Shown: positions 46,873-60,601 of the stretch, piece by piece
Layout of the letters: every line of letters begins with the position of its first letter
How positions within the stretch are numbered: position 1 is the first letter of the stretch
From: Agelaius tricolor
Lineage: Eukaryota > Chordata > Aves > Passeriformes > Icteridae
DNA length: 64,000 bases
NCBI GenBank assembly: GCA_023055355.1
Contig: JALJCS010000004.1
Coordinates: forward strand, 25,456,744 to 25,520,743
Reading direction: 5' to 3'
Translations under genes and position numbers: made by a program
The notes under the pieces: generated by a model
Seen by the model: only the letters and a program-made list of their open reading frames with translations
The model's database searches: none
What the model was told of the DNA's origin: nothing

Positions 46873-48639
46873 GCACATCCATACCAGAAAAAATGCCCAG
46901 TATATTTTATGTATGTTCTAACCCATTGTTATCTCCTTCTTCAGTTTTCTAAAGTACCACAGACTATCAAAAGACATGCTGGTCTTGTATTCAGATATCT
47001 TAATTCAAGACCGAGGATAACCCTATTAATTCTATTTGTAGTCAAATGCAGCTTGGTTTCTAGTATCCTTTCATGTCTTTGTGAATTCCCTGGAAATGAA
47101 TGAGAGCCCTCTTCCTGCTGTAGTGGTAGTTCATAGTAGCATTTTCCTGTGTGATTTCTTAGTTGATTACTTTAGCCCAGTCTGTAGAGTTTCCTTCAGT
47201 AAGGAAAATATTTGGATCTTTTTCTGTGACATTTCAACCTAGGAACAGGAAAACTCAGAACACTTGGGTTAAACAGTTATTATTTTGTCTGTTTCTGTTT
47301 TCTAAAATTTTCTCTTACTGCTCACTACAGGGTTTGCTGTGAAATAAACTTGAATGCAGTGCAACACAAAGACATAAAACCTCATTTGTTTTTCTAGAGT
47401 CATTTGAGTACTAGAAGATTACTTTTCTTTACTTTTTAAAAGTTTTATATTTTTTGCTATAAGTAGGTGGGAAGAGTTCACCTCTTGTCACTCACACAGT
47501 GGGCAGTATTGCTGCTGTGTCCTTATTTCTGTGTCTTTACATTGCATAATTCTGCACCACCCTCTCCACTTACTGAAACTTTCTCCACACCAACCGCTGG
47601 AGTGATGTAATTTTCATAATCCACTTAATAGCTTTATGTATGGAAAATATTAATAAGAACTGGTGAGAAAAGAAAAAATGTATTTATTTCATCCTCAGAA
47701 AACACAGTACAGAGGAACCACATCTGCACCAGGGACATCTGCCTTTGTCAAACATAAAATTATGCTGAAGACTCTCCCATTCTCCATTTTTGTTCGTCCA
47801 CTGAGCTTAGAATCCATACAAGCAGAATAAACTCACCACAAACTTTGTATCAAGCAGCTCCGACCAGTCCTGTTTGCAACAACAACTAGTTGCAATGGCT
47901 TAGGTCCACAGGCTGGCAATAAAACTATCTTAACAAACAGTGAAGCATTCCAGTATCCATGCCATGACAAACTATTAAGAAATTATTTCCTGTATCTATT
48001 CTGAGATGAAAGGAAAAACCTCCCCTTGCCCAAAAATATGCTTCTTTCGTGAATGCTGATTCAATCCAGGAGCTGAGACAAATGAGAGAATATAGTGTGT
48101 AGATAGAAGGCTCTTTATGTGGAATTTTTGCCTCTGGTCATACCTTTCAATGCATTTCCCCCCAGTGCAAAGTCTTTGCCAGTACATCTGACATCCAGAT
48201 ACATCTGGAAACTTTTTCGGTGTTCAAATTTTACATTATCATCTAAGCCATACTTAGTTAACATTTCAAAAAGCTGTTCACTATCAAGAATCAAAAAGAC
48301 TTCACTATAACAAAACTGTAACATTAAGATCACTATGAAGAGCTAACAATTTGCTACCAAACATACAAAAAAATCAACAGTAAAAGACCTAAATTACCAT
48401 TTGCAGATGTCTGAATCAGACTATTCCTTATCTAAGCTTCTATGTTGAATGTAATAATTCTGTCTTTTCATTCTTCCAAATGTACTTGGCCTATTATCAT
48501 GCCTGTCCAAAAATACACACAATTAATAATACTTCAAATTCCCTTGGTATTGAGGTATCACAATACTATAATTCAATGCACTGAAGATCTAGTTAATGGA
48601 TTTATTTCACATTTTTCCCCCATAAATTTGTGCTGCTTC

Positions 48640-49030
48640 CAGAACTCCGGAGTATGAGGGCAGAATGCCACCTTGCCATACCTAACAATATCAGCTGGTG
48701 CTGCTTGCAGGAGCCACGACTGGAACAGCAGTAAAGCAGGTAAAGCTGCCCAGGTGGTGACCAAGGGCTCCCTCAGCTCCATTCCTGCTATGAGACATGG
48801 AGGGGTCTGGCTGCCATTGCAGCTGTTGTCTGGTGTCCTCAATAAGCTTCTGTGTCATACCTTCTGTCAATAAAATTGAGTTCACATCAGCACCAGCCAG
48901 AGGCTGTTATGCTCCTTCTGAGCTGGGCACTGTGGCATTGACACCTGTTTTATGGATAGAAGGTATTCCTCTTGGAGGTATCCTCTCATAGAGGACAGAT
49001 CTGGATTCTTGCTCAGCTGAGACAAGAGTT
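48640..49030 (+). other. G+C-richer block with AATAAA, unassigned
   Basis: About 390 bases clearly richer in G+C than the DNA around them, with AATAAA at 48869-48874 on the plus strand and a GT-containing stretch after it. Overlapping short open frames occur in several phases on both strands, which suggests composition and not coding. It may be an old LTR, a UTR exon of an untracked transcript or a retrocopy. No matching LTR ends are seen. Confidence 0.25.
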
Positions 49031-51269
49031 CCATGCCCTGATTCATCTTCCAGTCTTGCTAGACTGAAAGACATTGCTCAAGAATGCGGAGAGAAAACTC
49101 TCAGGGACTGAAGTGACAAACTCCTCTACTTTGATCCTGCACACTTTGATTTAAATAGAGGTGGTTCTTACTGGTAAATTTCTGCAGCATGTCCTGTGTT
49201 AGTGGGAATATTTTGGACAGAGCGCTTGAGTAAAGTACACCTGCAGGCACTGCATGAACAACTTAACCTGGCCTGAAGGAGTAACTTTAAGAAAGGCCAA
49301 AACCGGGTTTAAGAAACAAAAAGTTAACCTTGTCTTCAAATTAAATACACTAATACCACATAACTAAATAATTTGTGATATTTAGGATGAGTTGCTGAGA
49401 TTTCACCTATAGCTGAACAACATGACTATAGACTGGTTTAATGGAGGTGAAAAGTTACTCTCTTTGAAAGATGCTGGAGTATCTAATGAAAACAGCTCAA
49501 TCAGAAGACTCTTTAGCAAATCAGCCACATATCTTTCTTATTTTACTTTTACATCCACCTAGTTATTTTAAAGTCAAATTTTATATTATGATAAACAAGC
49601 AACTTGTCCATTAACATGTAAATAAATTTTTAGTATATATTAGTAAAGTGTAGGCAAATCCACACAGCTGGAAGAAAACAGAATATCTTATCTATAACAT
49701 GTAAGCAGGGAGTAATGCTTTGAATAAATCCTTAGAAGAGAAATCTCAATAACTAAAATTCACAATATTTTCAAGACCTAGTTTAATTTCCAGCTGCCAT
49801 CAGCTTCATTCCATGTCTGAAACAGAAATAAGCATCAAAAAGAATTTTACAATATTTTAATTAATTGTGAGAGGAAGCTATTAAATATAAGATATAATTA
49901 TTTTATTGTATATTTATTTTTCCATGTGCAGAGTGTTTTTCAGTTCCTTTTGTTTATGCTTAAATCTTTCATCCTTCAAGAAAACACTGCCTTCACCAGA
50001 AACTTGAATAGTAAACCAATTAAACTGGTGAAACCAAGTGAACCCTGGAACTGGATGTTTGGCTTTGTAAAGCTGATAGTCTAAAAAGTTTTTCATGCTT
50101 TAGACTGGAAAGACCTTCACTTAGACATGAAGGTATACAGATGTTCTTGTAAAGTCCAGATTTTTTGCAAAGGAAAAGGGAGAAAGACTTCTACACATTT
50201 CTTTCCCTTTTATAGTGATTTTAATCTTTAAAATGCAGTGAGAAGCACTTGGAGGCCCCAAAATCTTTTGGTTCTGTTGAACCATCTGTTTCAGCCTCAG
50301 ACATAGCCACAGTGTCTGCCTTTGAAGCCTTTGAAGTATCTACAGATTGGACTTACACTGCCCTCAGCAACTCAAGGGAGGAACCAGTGGTTTGAAGAAG
50401 AAAAAACTCCTCTGCTCGCAGCCAAGTTTTGACTTATCTGTCAGCTTTGGTCCAATCCAAAGTTACTTCAAAAGGCTTCAAAGTGCAGACACAGTGGCTG
50501 GGGCTGAAGTTGACTTTGGAGATCTTTGGATCCAGGACTCAATTACATTTTCCAAAATTAAATTGCAAATGGATTAAAATGAAGTCGTATAGTTAAACAT
50601 ATACTCCAACTCATTTTCTATGCCTTTGCAATCTACTGATAGAATGTACTCTAGAAAAGGTAGATATTTGACAATGAAAAATTTTTAAATTGTGGTTCAG
50701 TTTAATTTAATAACCTCTGTTCTATCTGTAAAATAACATGAAAGATTATTAAAAGATAGTTGTCTGCCTCAGGTGCTGAGTAAATCTGGTTTTCCACCCC
50801 ACTGCTGAGCTCAAGGTGAGTCACTGGTTTCTCATATTGTTATGTGCAGATTCTTGATGTATTTAAAACCTATATTGATATTTATGAATACTCTGGTTCA
50901 CTACTCCCTTCATTTCTCAGCCGTTTTTCACTACCAGAATATTGGCAGTGTTTTAAACCAATACTTTATCAAAATATACTAGTTAAAATAAATCTAATTA
51001 ATGTGGAATTCAAAGGTCTCCCTACTAAATATAGTGTCATTCCAAAGGCTAAACTTTTTACTAGAAGGTGGTTTTTTTTTTTTTGTGAGAGGAGAACAAG
51101 CATGGCAAGAAGCTGCTTTGGGGAAGGTCACTTTAGATGCCCATTGAATTTCCATTTTTTCTGGTTAACAGTAAGAATGTGAACTCTAGTTGACTTATCC
51201 CAACAAGATACTGTAGCCCATGAAGTCACTTGAGAAAATTCTCTGTGTCTTCCTTTTGAAGCTCCTCCT

Positions 51270-51330
51270 AGAATTGTTTAGGTTGGAAACAATTTATGGG
51301 ATGATCAAGTCCTTAATATGACCAAGTCCT
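51270..51330 (-). mobile_element. Possible tiny CR1 3' relic, minus strand
   Basis: TTTAGGTTGGAAACAATTTA then GATGATCAAGTCCTTAATAT resembles the reverse complement of the last 60 bases of a CR1, where a GGTTGGAAAAGACC block is followed by GATCATCAAGTCCAACC. Too short to be sure. Confidence 0.4.
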
Positions 51331-52725
51331 CCTACATTAGGTAAATAAATATTTCCTTGGATTATGCATTAAAATATCTCTGCAAAATGGGGAAAGGTAA
51401 GGCAGTATTTATGTGCTACTGCAACCATACACTTTTTATTCATGGTGAAACTAGTTTAGGAGAAGTGGTGAAACACTCAGTCTGGGATATGGCAAAGCCT
51501 GTTCATTAGTCAGTCTTCTGAAATGGAGGAACATGTAGCTATACCAGGCAGGTAGATTCAGGGAAAAGAAAGGAGCTTTCCATTTGTATCCAATGTTTGT
51601 TTGATGTCTCAGAGACTGAGTGCCCTGCAGACTTGAAAGAGATAGTTACAATATCTTTTAGCTCTGTCATTCAGCACAGAGGTTGGCTAGCTGTGGAAAA
51701 ACGTGAAGGTTTGAGCTGGCCTCTCTACTTTTTAGTGTCTTTTAGCAGGTTTTGTTAAGTTGGGTGAGTGTCAGATGCTGCTGGCAGCTACTCTGTGAGT
51801 TTTGTCCACTTTGGTTGTGATAAAAAGAAATAAAATCTGTTCCAGACTACTTTTGTTACAGTGGGATAGCCAAACCTGAATGATTCTTGCAGAGCTTGTT
51901 GAAAACCTGAAAAGTGTTTGTTCTTATGGACAGAAGTATTTTTCTCCATTCTCAGCAAAAGGGCTTTTGTCACAGGCACAGTAATTATTCAAAGTTGTCT
52001 CAGTTATTATTACTGAACACTAGAAAAATCTAGTAAAGAAGGGAAACAGCAAAAGGATGGCTTTCTTTGTGCTGACACGTCTCTCATCAGGGAAGAAGGA
52101 TTGTCATAAAAGAGAATCCAGTCAGGTAAATTCACATTTTACAGACTAAATTTGTAACATAGTAGACATATAGAAGACACATAATGCTTTTCAAAAGAGC
52201 TAGGGAAGCGTGTTCATACAGTCCAAAAGGAAAAGTTTATTTATTTGGAATATGCTGGGAATCCTGATTGGTGATCATCAATCTAATACTTAGCATCAAC
52301 ATTTCTGGTTAAATGGATTAATACAACTGTCTAATTAGACAAAGCACTGTAGAATTCCCTTCAGATGCACAATTTTTAATTAGGCAGAATACTGTCATTT
52401 AATTTTCTACACACAGCTACTTCCTGCTATACCAAACATTTCCTCTGACACATGGTCACACTTAATACAACATGGAAATTTAATGAAAGAGCCTGGGGCA
52501 GGAAGCAGAAATAAATGCTTTACATAGCTGAGATCTAATTTGGGTAAGCAGGACATAATCACTCTTACTTGGCTAACTCTCCAACCAAATAAGTGAAAAC
52601 AGTTCAGATTTCATTTAAGTCCAGTTGAGAAGACATGATCCCTTGTGCCTTTTTCTTTTCATCCTGCAGGTACATCTCTAAAATATTCGTCAACATTTTA
52701 TTAACAGCTTAACAATTTCCATATT
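51331..52725. other. AT-rich spacer, no feature recognised
   Basis: No recognised gene or repeat. The 63-codon minus-strand frame at 51788-51979 has no domain. Confidence 0.5.
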
Positions 52726-52985
52726 GCACTGAGTCTGGCTGGGATGGAGTTAACTTTCTTCACAGCAGCTTGCATGGTTCTGTGCTTTGCTTTTGTGGAT
52801 AAAGCAGTGTTGATAACACACCAATGTTTTTGCTGTGGCTGAGCAATGCTTGTGCAGCATCAAGGGTTTCCTCTAAACACCTTCTTCCCCAAAGGCCAGT
52901 GAAATGGGTGAGAGTCAGAGGCTGGGAGGGAACATGACTGGAACATCTGACCCAAACTTACCAAAGGGGTTTCTGAGTTTCCTTC
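52726..52985 (+). mobile_element. Avian ERV LTR fragment (U3 part), plus strand
   Basis: The text GGCTGGGATGGAGTTAACTT, then GATAACACACCAATGTTTTT, GCTGAGCAATGCTTGTGCAG, GAGGCTGGGAGGGAACATGA and CTGACCCAAACTTACCAAAG is a string of phrases that I recognise from a very common LTR of bird genomes. Only the U3 portion remains: the TATA region, poly(A) signal and U5 are missing on the right, and the first bases on the left are altered. Old relic. Family name not given because I cannot run a library search. Confidence 0.78.
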
Positions 52986-55900
52986 CTCCCTCTGAGATGG
53001 AAAAACATTCAGATAAAAAAAGAACAAAACTCTTTTCTCTTATATATTTATATAAAATATAAAATATATAATATTACTAAATGAAATCTTTTTTGTCCAG
53101 ACAAATCCTCAAAAATTTTAAAGACTCAGGCTGAAGAAAGAGTCACTCTTTCCCACTGTCTTCTGAAGTCAGATATAGCAGGGCTATCCCTCTAAAAGAG
53201 ATTAGTTTGCTTTCTTAATGATTTTGCTGCCCAAAATCCATGGATGCATAAACGTTGTACAAATGTTTGTGTTATATGTGCAAAAAATATAAGTGTGGAG
53301 AGAGTTGAAAATAAAAATGGTGCACTTTGGTAAAGTCAGAAAACAGAAGCTCAAAATCCTGAACAGTAGAAAATTATTTAAATTTTTAAGTCTTTTCAGC
53401 TAGAAATAAGAAATACTGTTTAAAAGCAGACACCAAACTAATTTTAAATTTAAAGAATCTTCTAATCAGAAAAAGTTTTATGTTAATTTTTTTATTCATA
53501 TTTAAAAAGTAAGAAATGGAGAAAAGCAAATATTGAATGACTGAGTCCTTGTTCAACAACTGATACACAGAAAGTTTCAGTGAAAATATCAGCTATAGGC
53601 ATATTTGGAGGCAAAGGACAGAGGCACCAGTTTTCTTTTTCTAAAGTATTATTTTTCAGACAGATGACGATATTTCAAGAAAAATCTAATATTCAGGAAA
53701 TATTGCCTCTCAGTTTTCTGGAGTTCAAACCAAAAATAATTCCAAAGAGCACACTAGTCCCATGGGAATGAAAAGTTTAACCAAGATACAGAAATAGACA
53801 AGTGAAAGAGAAATAACATGATCTTATACTATTCTGTACCAGGCTTCAACTTGTAGGTAGTTATAATTATAGCTTTAATTAACAAAAGAAGATATGCATG
53901 TATTCTTCAACATCCAGCATCTCATTTTCCTATTCCTGTATGCATTTGTTTTTAAAAGATTTTGTAAAGTGCTTAAACTAGAATTACAGGGAAAAATAAT
54001 AATAATAAAAAAATTTTAAAAAAGTAAACGAGAGGCTTCAGGGCCCAAGAGTCATTTGTATGTCTCAACGTGTTCCAGATTCTGAATCAAGGTATAACAT
54101 TTTGTAGGAAAGTAATGAGTAAGTAAGTTTTTTTTATCTGAATAATCCATCTAAAATTGTTCCACATTCTTCAACTTGTAATCAGTTTTAGCTATTTTTA
54201 GTTTGCATGTCCTATGATTTTTAATCTGACTTTTGCTCCCTGCAGGTAAAGCATACCAAAGCGTAAGCAGAAATACCTACTGCCCTACAGCTACTTAAAG
54301 TCAGAGTATGTTCTAATTAAGAAGTTAGGATGACTCATTATATAATCCACAGTATTCATAAATGTTGGGATCAAATGTGGATAAGGTTTTCAGAGCAAGA
54401 TGTATATAGACAATTAAGCCCTACAGGAGACTACCAGAGCCAAAATGCCATGATTTACCAAATGGATTTGTACTCTTTACAGCATGGCTAGAAATCTTCT
54501 CACTAATTTTTGGAAATGCTGCATAATCTTTCTTGTAATCACTTCATAACTTTCATTAGCTTTTGTTAATTATCAGGATAATGGTTCCTTGTTAATCCTT
54601 CTAGCTAATTATCCCTTTAAGACAACATATTTTGCTTTACTGTTAGATTTCAGCTGTGTTTTCTTGAAGTCCAAGGGAGATTAAATTACAGAGTGAAACA
54701 AGGACAAGGCACTGAAAAATTGAAAAGTTCTTTTTCCTATGCAAAAAATTCAGAAGGGACTTGGAGAATATTTTTTTATTTTACTTGCAGCAGGTTGCTT
54801 AAATTCAGTTCAATCCACAATGAAATTCTAAGCTGGATTGATGAAACCAAGAATTGTCTTCATGTTGTAGCCACTATTGATTTTTAAGAAACAAGGTGTA
54901 AAAACCACAAATTGAAATCTGGCCAGTCAGGAACACTGCAATGTACAGACTTTAATTTGTTGTAAAATGAAGCAGAAGTCGATCTATGCTTAGAATTAAA
55001 AGTGAAAATTTGGGAAGTTTTGTATCAGAATTTAAAAAAGTAATTAAATATTGCTGTTAATATATGTTTTTGAACACAATGCTAAAAAGTCCATAAAGAG
55101 AGGGGAAAAGCAGAACTATCACTTTCTTTATCTCGTATTATCTTGAAGCATTCTAGTTGACCTTGGGGACCGATATTTAGAGAAAAGACGTTCTTAAGAT
55201 TTTTGGCATTAGACAGGTCAGATGATACAAATAGAGGAGCATCTGAGTAAACTAATCCTAACAACTCTGAAGTAAGTGTACTTTTTGAGGGATGGTGGAG
55301 TAATAATTCGGGAAGTAATGGGGAGAGCATTTGAAGGCTCCATACAATTAAAAAGTAGATGTGCTTTCTCTTCACAAGCCTGAAACTGTTTCTAGTGGTA
55401 GCAGTAGGTGGATGATAGTGCTGTAAATGATGAAAAACCACAATGTACAGCAAGCCTTTTAAAGTATTTATGTTTGTCATTACATTTATACATTATTTAT
55501 AGAAACTTATATAGATCATGTTAGGTTTCTGGCTCCTTCTGAGTCTTTTGGGCTCAGGAAAGCAGTTGAAAAATATAAATTCTGTTCCATTTCTGTCTGA
55601 CCCAGAAGTGTCTTCCAACTCACTGTATCAGCATTTCTCTGCCTGATATACTTTGGATTGTCAGTTCTCCCAGGCAAGGACTGTCTGGGGTTTCTGTGCA
55701 TGTAAACAGCAGAAGTTTCAGGCTCAGCTGAGGTATTCAGGGTTTTGCTGTGTATTCACAGGTGCATGTGTAACCAAGAACTTATTTCAATTTCTAATAA
55801 GGTCTCATTACTTTCACAAAATTACAAGTCCTCCTAATTTCCAGTAATTGTTGGCCACTTTGTTGGTGCACTACCTAATCTTGATTAGGAATTTAAAAGA

Positions 55901-58016
55901 GGCAAACTACTGGCTCCCTTTTTGCATTCTCCCTGAAAATATACATAGTTTAATAACTGTTCTTCTTTCTCCAAAAATTCAAATGCTATCTGCAACTGGA
56001 CACAAATCTCAAAAATTCTACATTGTCTGGTGGAAGAGTTGTCAAGGCAGAAGTTCAGTCTCAGGTAAACATTACAGAATTGTGTCTAAGTGGGAATGCC
56101 AAACACAAATCATATAGACTATGTTGAAATGTCTGGAAATTGTTTCAAGATGTCCTTGATTGTGTTCAAGACATCCTTGATTAAAAATGAGAATTAAATA
56201 CTGTACTAAGTATTTTCTAATCATAAGGGCTTAAATAGAAAGAACAACAGAGGGCCTTACAATTATCACATCTTTTTTTCCTATCACTCAGTCTGTCACT
56301 GGAATTTTAGAAGCCAGGGACCTTGTAATATGGGGAGAGAGCATTCCCAGTCTGTGATTCAGTGTTGCTACTCCTGTGCCTTTGTAATAAAAGCACAGTC
56401 TCAAAATTGTGTGTTTATTCCAAAGCATAGTCTCAAAACTAAGATTAACACTAATGCTACTTGCAATGGGAGTGCCATTTTTCATGAGCAGTACAAAGGG
56501 TAAGCCTTCAAAGATTAAGGTTGTTTGAAAAATTAACTTGGCAGTGCTGTGGAATCAGTATAATGTTTTTGCTTTTGCAATTTTCCCCCCTTCTTCTCAG
56601 ACTTTGTTCAGATTTGAATCTAGTGGCAGAGGCAAGTAAACTCCCTTTTCCCTGAACCTCTGGGGCTCTCACAAGGGCAGTGAGAGGGGAAGGCAGCTGT
56701 TCAGAGAAATTTCAAGACTTCTTTGAAGTCAGAATAATCCTGTTCCATGAATTCCCCTTAAAAGCAAGAAAAATCTCTCTCATAATGATAAATAATGCAG
56801 GAAAGGAGAACAGAGTAAGGTTCTCCAAAGTAAGTAATTTTGGCCACAAAGGTAAGGCAGCTTCTACCCAAGTATAACTGTATCGTAAGCAAGTCTAATG
56901 CCACATGCAATTATCAAAGAATTAGGGGCCTAAAGTCAGTTAAGAGATTTTTTACTAATCTTGCTACTAACAATACTGCTATTAATACTATTGAATAAGT
57001 CAAAGAATATTATGAGGAAGCATAGAAATAGAAATCTGTGGTTGAAAGCAAGAAGAGAAAATGCCAGAACCTCAGGGAGCTTTTACTTAGTGTTGAAGGA
57101 TCTTGGCACAGAGGGCTCACTGCAGAGGCACACTCAGCTTGTCAAGCTAAGTACACTTTTCCCAAAAGCCCAGAAAAGGAACATGGTTTGAAATTCATAA
57201 GAGAAAATTCAGATACAAAAGAAAACCAAGTTAGCTTGAAAACATTTTTCATGAATTAGCAGCAGCTATGATATTTACAAATGACATAGTCAGCTGATGA
57301 TATTGGTTGTATATAATGCTTCCTAATCTTAAGTAATCAAAACAAGCCTAATCACCATTATTCCTCTTGTGAGGTTTTTTTAAGAAAACCACATTAAAAA
57401 TTGCTATTAAAAAATTGTATTGATACACGAAGAACACAGTTTTACTCAGAGTAACGAGAAGGATTCATTTAATACCTGTACTAATACATATGGTATTCTT
57501 TAACTTATGTCAGTTTATGGAATAAAAATTAGAAAAAAATTGTTTTGTTTCACATTGCATATACAAAGTGTTCAAAGAAGTATCAGGCTTCTTGACCTAG
57601 TATAACTTAGAGTTGAGCTCAGCCCAGGTATTCAGGTATATATGTGGGGAAATTCAGAGAAACTCATGAGAAGGACGAAAGCAGGAATGGAGGGTTCCTT
57701 ATGAACTGCAATGCATGCTTCAGATGCCCAGAACTTTAATGAGTGGAAGACATAGAAAAACAAGATTTAGAGTCTGAGCAAATGCAAAAAAATATAAGAG
57801 TGAAACACTTTTTACACTCAACCTGAGATTATATTTTGTTTCAGTCAGATGCAGAATTCCTTTTTTTGCTATATCATTAAGTTTCACTGTAAGAGACACC
57901 TTGGAAGAATAGCTCTTGCATGTGCTCTTTGATATCCATTTAAAATCAGGTATCTTGCAAGTGCTGCAAAGCAGAATCCTTAAATGGTTCATACCAATTA
58001 AACCTAATATTTGTTA
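52986..58016. other. AT-rich spacer, no feature recognised
   Basis: Five kilobases with A/T-rich simple sequence (TATA-like runs at 53040-53080) and short frames only. The longest, 132 codons on the minus strand at 55082-55480, has no domain that I recognise. It has a normal amino-acid mix, so it is worth a database search, but I have no positive evidence for a gene. Confidence 0.5.
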
Positions 58017-58265
58017 GAGAATCACAGACTATCCCAAGTGGGAAAGGACCCACAAGGATCATCAAAGTCCAGGTCTTCACTCTATGCAAGACACCCTAAG
58101 AGTCACACCATGTGCCTGAGAGCATTGTCCAAACACTTCTTGAACTCTGTCAGGCTGTGACCACTTCCCTGGAGAGCCTGTTCCACTGTCCAACACCCTC
58201 TGGGTGAAGAAGCTTTTCATAATATCCAACCTAAGCCTTCCCCAACACAGCTTCATACTCTTGCA
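58017..58265 (-). mobile_element. CR1 LINE fragment with 3' end, minus strand
   Basis: On the plus strand it starts AGAGAATCACAGACTATCCC then AAGTGGGAAAGGACCCACAA, the reverse complement of a CR1 3' terminus, and goes on with CTTGAACTCTGTCAGGCTGT, CCTGTTCCACTGTCCAACAC and GGTGAAGAAGCTTTTCATAA, equal to the end of ORF2. About 250 bases remain. Subfamily differs from the copies at 6223 and 32858, to judge by the CAGGCTGTGACCACTTCC stretch. Confidence 0.9.
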
Positions 58266-59573
58266 CTTACTGTCATAAGGAAACTGTAAGACTACTTAAT
58301 CTGTTTAATGTGTGGGTTTTTATTCCTAAGCAAAATCTTAAGTAATCAAAATTTACTTATACATCAGCAATCTCAATCAATAGCACCAACAGATGCTACA
58401 ATCCATTCTAATTTTGATTCTGAGAAATTTGGTATATGGTGTCTTTAAGGAATGAGGATAATATTCAAACTACCTCTGTTTACTGTGTAGATTCTGGCTG
58501 ATTCCATCAAGCTAAATCAAATTGACCTTTTGGAAGTACAATGGAAAAATAACAGTCAAAACAACTATGGGGAAATAATTAGAATTTGAAGAATGGTGAT
58601 AAAGATGCTTACGAGCAAAATGCTATTTCTAGAGGTCATCCAAAGTTGCAAAATTATTTTCCAATGCTGTGAACTAAAGAAAATGCAAGAGGTATTTTTT
58701 GAGAAAGAACTTAGATGGTAGAAGAAAAAGGTTCAATGAGCATCTAGTACTCTAGATGAAACATGACATAAGACCTGTGAAGAAACCTTGCAGCTATGCT
58801 CAGCTATGGTATACAATGATACTTCTGGATTAAGACCCAACTGTTTATACTCTTAATTATTTTCTACCCCTCTTAACAAGCATGTACCAGCAAAAAAGAT
58901 AAATGTTTAAGACACTTCATACCACCTTTTCTTGATTGCCTTGTACAAGTTAAACACAAATCAGCTTGTCCAACAGTAGTCATTCAAGGAAAGACCACAA
59001 AGGCAAATGCATGAAGAAAAAAGGTGTCTGATTATCTTTAATGAAGCAGGGGGTAAAAAACAGTCTAAATCCATAAAAAACCTCTGCTGCAAGTAAGTCA
59101 TGTCCCATTCCAAGTATTATGACACTTTTCTGGCACTGTATTATTTTATAAGAGTTAAGCAGATAGTTTCTGTGCACGTCTGAATGGTGTTTTTCAAGAA
59201 TTACAAAGACATTCCAGATTGTAAAGGCTTCAGGACAAGCTACTTTGGTCTGATAAATAAGAGGAACCTCTAGATCTCAATTCAGTTAATCCATTCCTGT
59301 TATCTACAAATAATTGTTCTGGAAAACCTTTCCCTATGATGTATCATAGTATAGTTAGTTGGCCTGTATACTTATGGTAGGGCTAATCTTTTTGTTGCTG
59401 GCTCCAACAAAACCACTGTTCTCTCAGGCTCAGAAAATGGAAAATTCCCTAATAATAAGGAGCTACAATGGGAGAGATCCCTCTTGTCCATTTCTGAGAG
59501 AATGAGTTACAGCACAAAGACAACTGCTGTTAACATTTTTGGTATGGTCATTCCATACAGAGTCATATATCAG
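58266..59573. other. AT-rich spacer, no feature recognised
   Basis: Only short frames. Nothing else recognised up to the LTR that starts at about 59574. Confidence 0.5.
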
Positions 59574-60601
59574 TGTGGTTGATCTTGATGGGATGCCAGG
59601 CACACACCGGAGCCACTCCATCACACCCCTTCCTTAACCAGACAGGACAGAAAATACAAAGAAGGCCTCGTGGGTCTGAGATAAGGAACAGGAAGAAATC
59701 ACCCAGTGATTGCCATCACAGGCAAAACACACCTGACTTGGCAAAATTAATTTCATTTATTACCAATCAAATCAGGGCAGGGTAATGAGAAATTAAATCT
59801 TAAAACACCTTTCTTTCCCCCTGCCTTCTTTCCAGACTCAACTTTACTACTGACTTTCTCTATCTCATCCCCCCAAGAGGCTCAGGGAGATGAAGAAAGA
59901 GGGTTTGGTCAGTTCATCATATTATCTCCCACTCTTTCTTCCACAGGGGATGGGCTCTCATACTCTTCCCCTACTCCAGCATGACGTCCCTCCATGGGAA
60001 GCAGTCCTCCATGAACTGTATCAGCACAGGCTGCAGTTCTTTATGTGCCTCTTCAGTGTGGGTCCTTTCCATGGGGTGCTGTCTTTTGTGAAAACCAGTG
60101 TTGGTGCTCCACAGGGTCAGCAGTCCTGCCAGAAAATCTGTTTCAGCATGGGCTCCTTTTTCCATGAAGCCACTGCTCCTCCTCCAGGGGTCATAACCTC
60201 CTTCAGGCTGCTTCACCCACCTGCTCCTTCAGATCCATCTGGTGTAAGGTCCTCCATGGTCTGCAGGTGGGTATCTGCTCCACTGTGGACCTCTGTGGGC
60301 TGCAGGAGCACAGCTGCTCCTCGTGGTCTCCATCACCAGCTGCAGGGGAATCTCAGTTCTGGTGCATGGGACACCTCATCCTTCTCCTGCATGGACCTTG
60401 GTGTCTGTGGGCACTGGTTCTCTCATATTCTTCTTATCTGGCTGCAATTGCTGCTGCCCAGTTGGGTATTTTCCCCCATCCTTTAATCTGTTACCACAGA
60501 AGTGCTGCCACTGTCGCTGACTGCGAGATGCAGGGGAGTCAGCTGACAGCTTCTTACAGAAGCCATCCCTGCAGCCCCCTTGCTACCAAAATCTTGCCAC
60601 A
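59574..60601 (-). mobile_element. Avian ERV LTR, about 1.03 kb, minus strand
   Basis: On the minus strand the block starts TGTGGCAAGATTTTGGTAGC at 60601 and ends ...GATCAACCACA at 59574, so the ends are TGTGG...CCACA. It contains the diagnostic series of imperfect, CATGGG/CTGCAG-rich units (60060-60330), then the purine-rich part, then GGTAATAAATGAAATTAATT with AATAAA near 59755-59761, followed by R-U5. I recognise this text from an LTR family that is very abundant in birds. The plus-strand frame of 198 codons at 59890-60486 is the antisense reading of the LTR and not a gene. No clear target-site duplication flanks it (ATCAG on the left, CGCAT on the right), so the copy is old or one edge is a few bases off. 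Confidence 0.8.
59755..59761 (-). promoter_or_regulatory. LTR poly(A) signal region
   Basis: AATAAA on the minus strand inside GGTAATAAATGAAAT. It fixes the orientation of the LTR at 59574-60601. Confidence 0.6.

Larger units (their letters stand above)
41241..51269. other. Ten kilobases without recognised genes
   Basis: No known domain, RNA gene or repeat family recognised. Inside are two perfect hairpins (41898-41929 and 42406-42429), a 26-base tandem duplication (46821-46872), an exon-like frame at 45941-46127 and a G+C-richer block with a poly(A) signal at 48640-49030, each listed separately. The other frames (for example 46807-47103 and 50844-51182) look like chance. Confidence 0.5.

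Noticed and set aside
53036..53075. TATA-rich run as a promoter
   Set aside because: It is an (AT)-type low-complexity run without any leader, frame or conserved element beside it.
59890..60486. 198-codon plus-strand open frame with a hydrophobic end
   Set aside because: It is the antisense reading of the minus-strand LTR at 59574-60601, whose G+C-rich imperfect units keep stops rare. No protein family fits.
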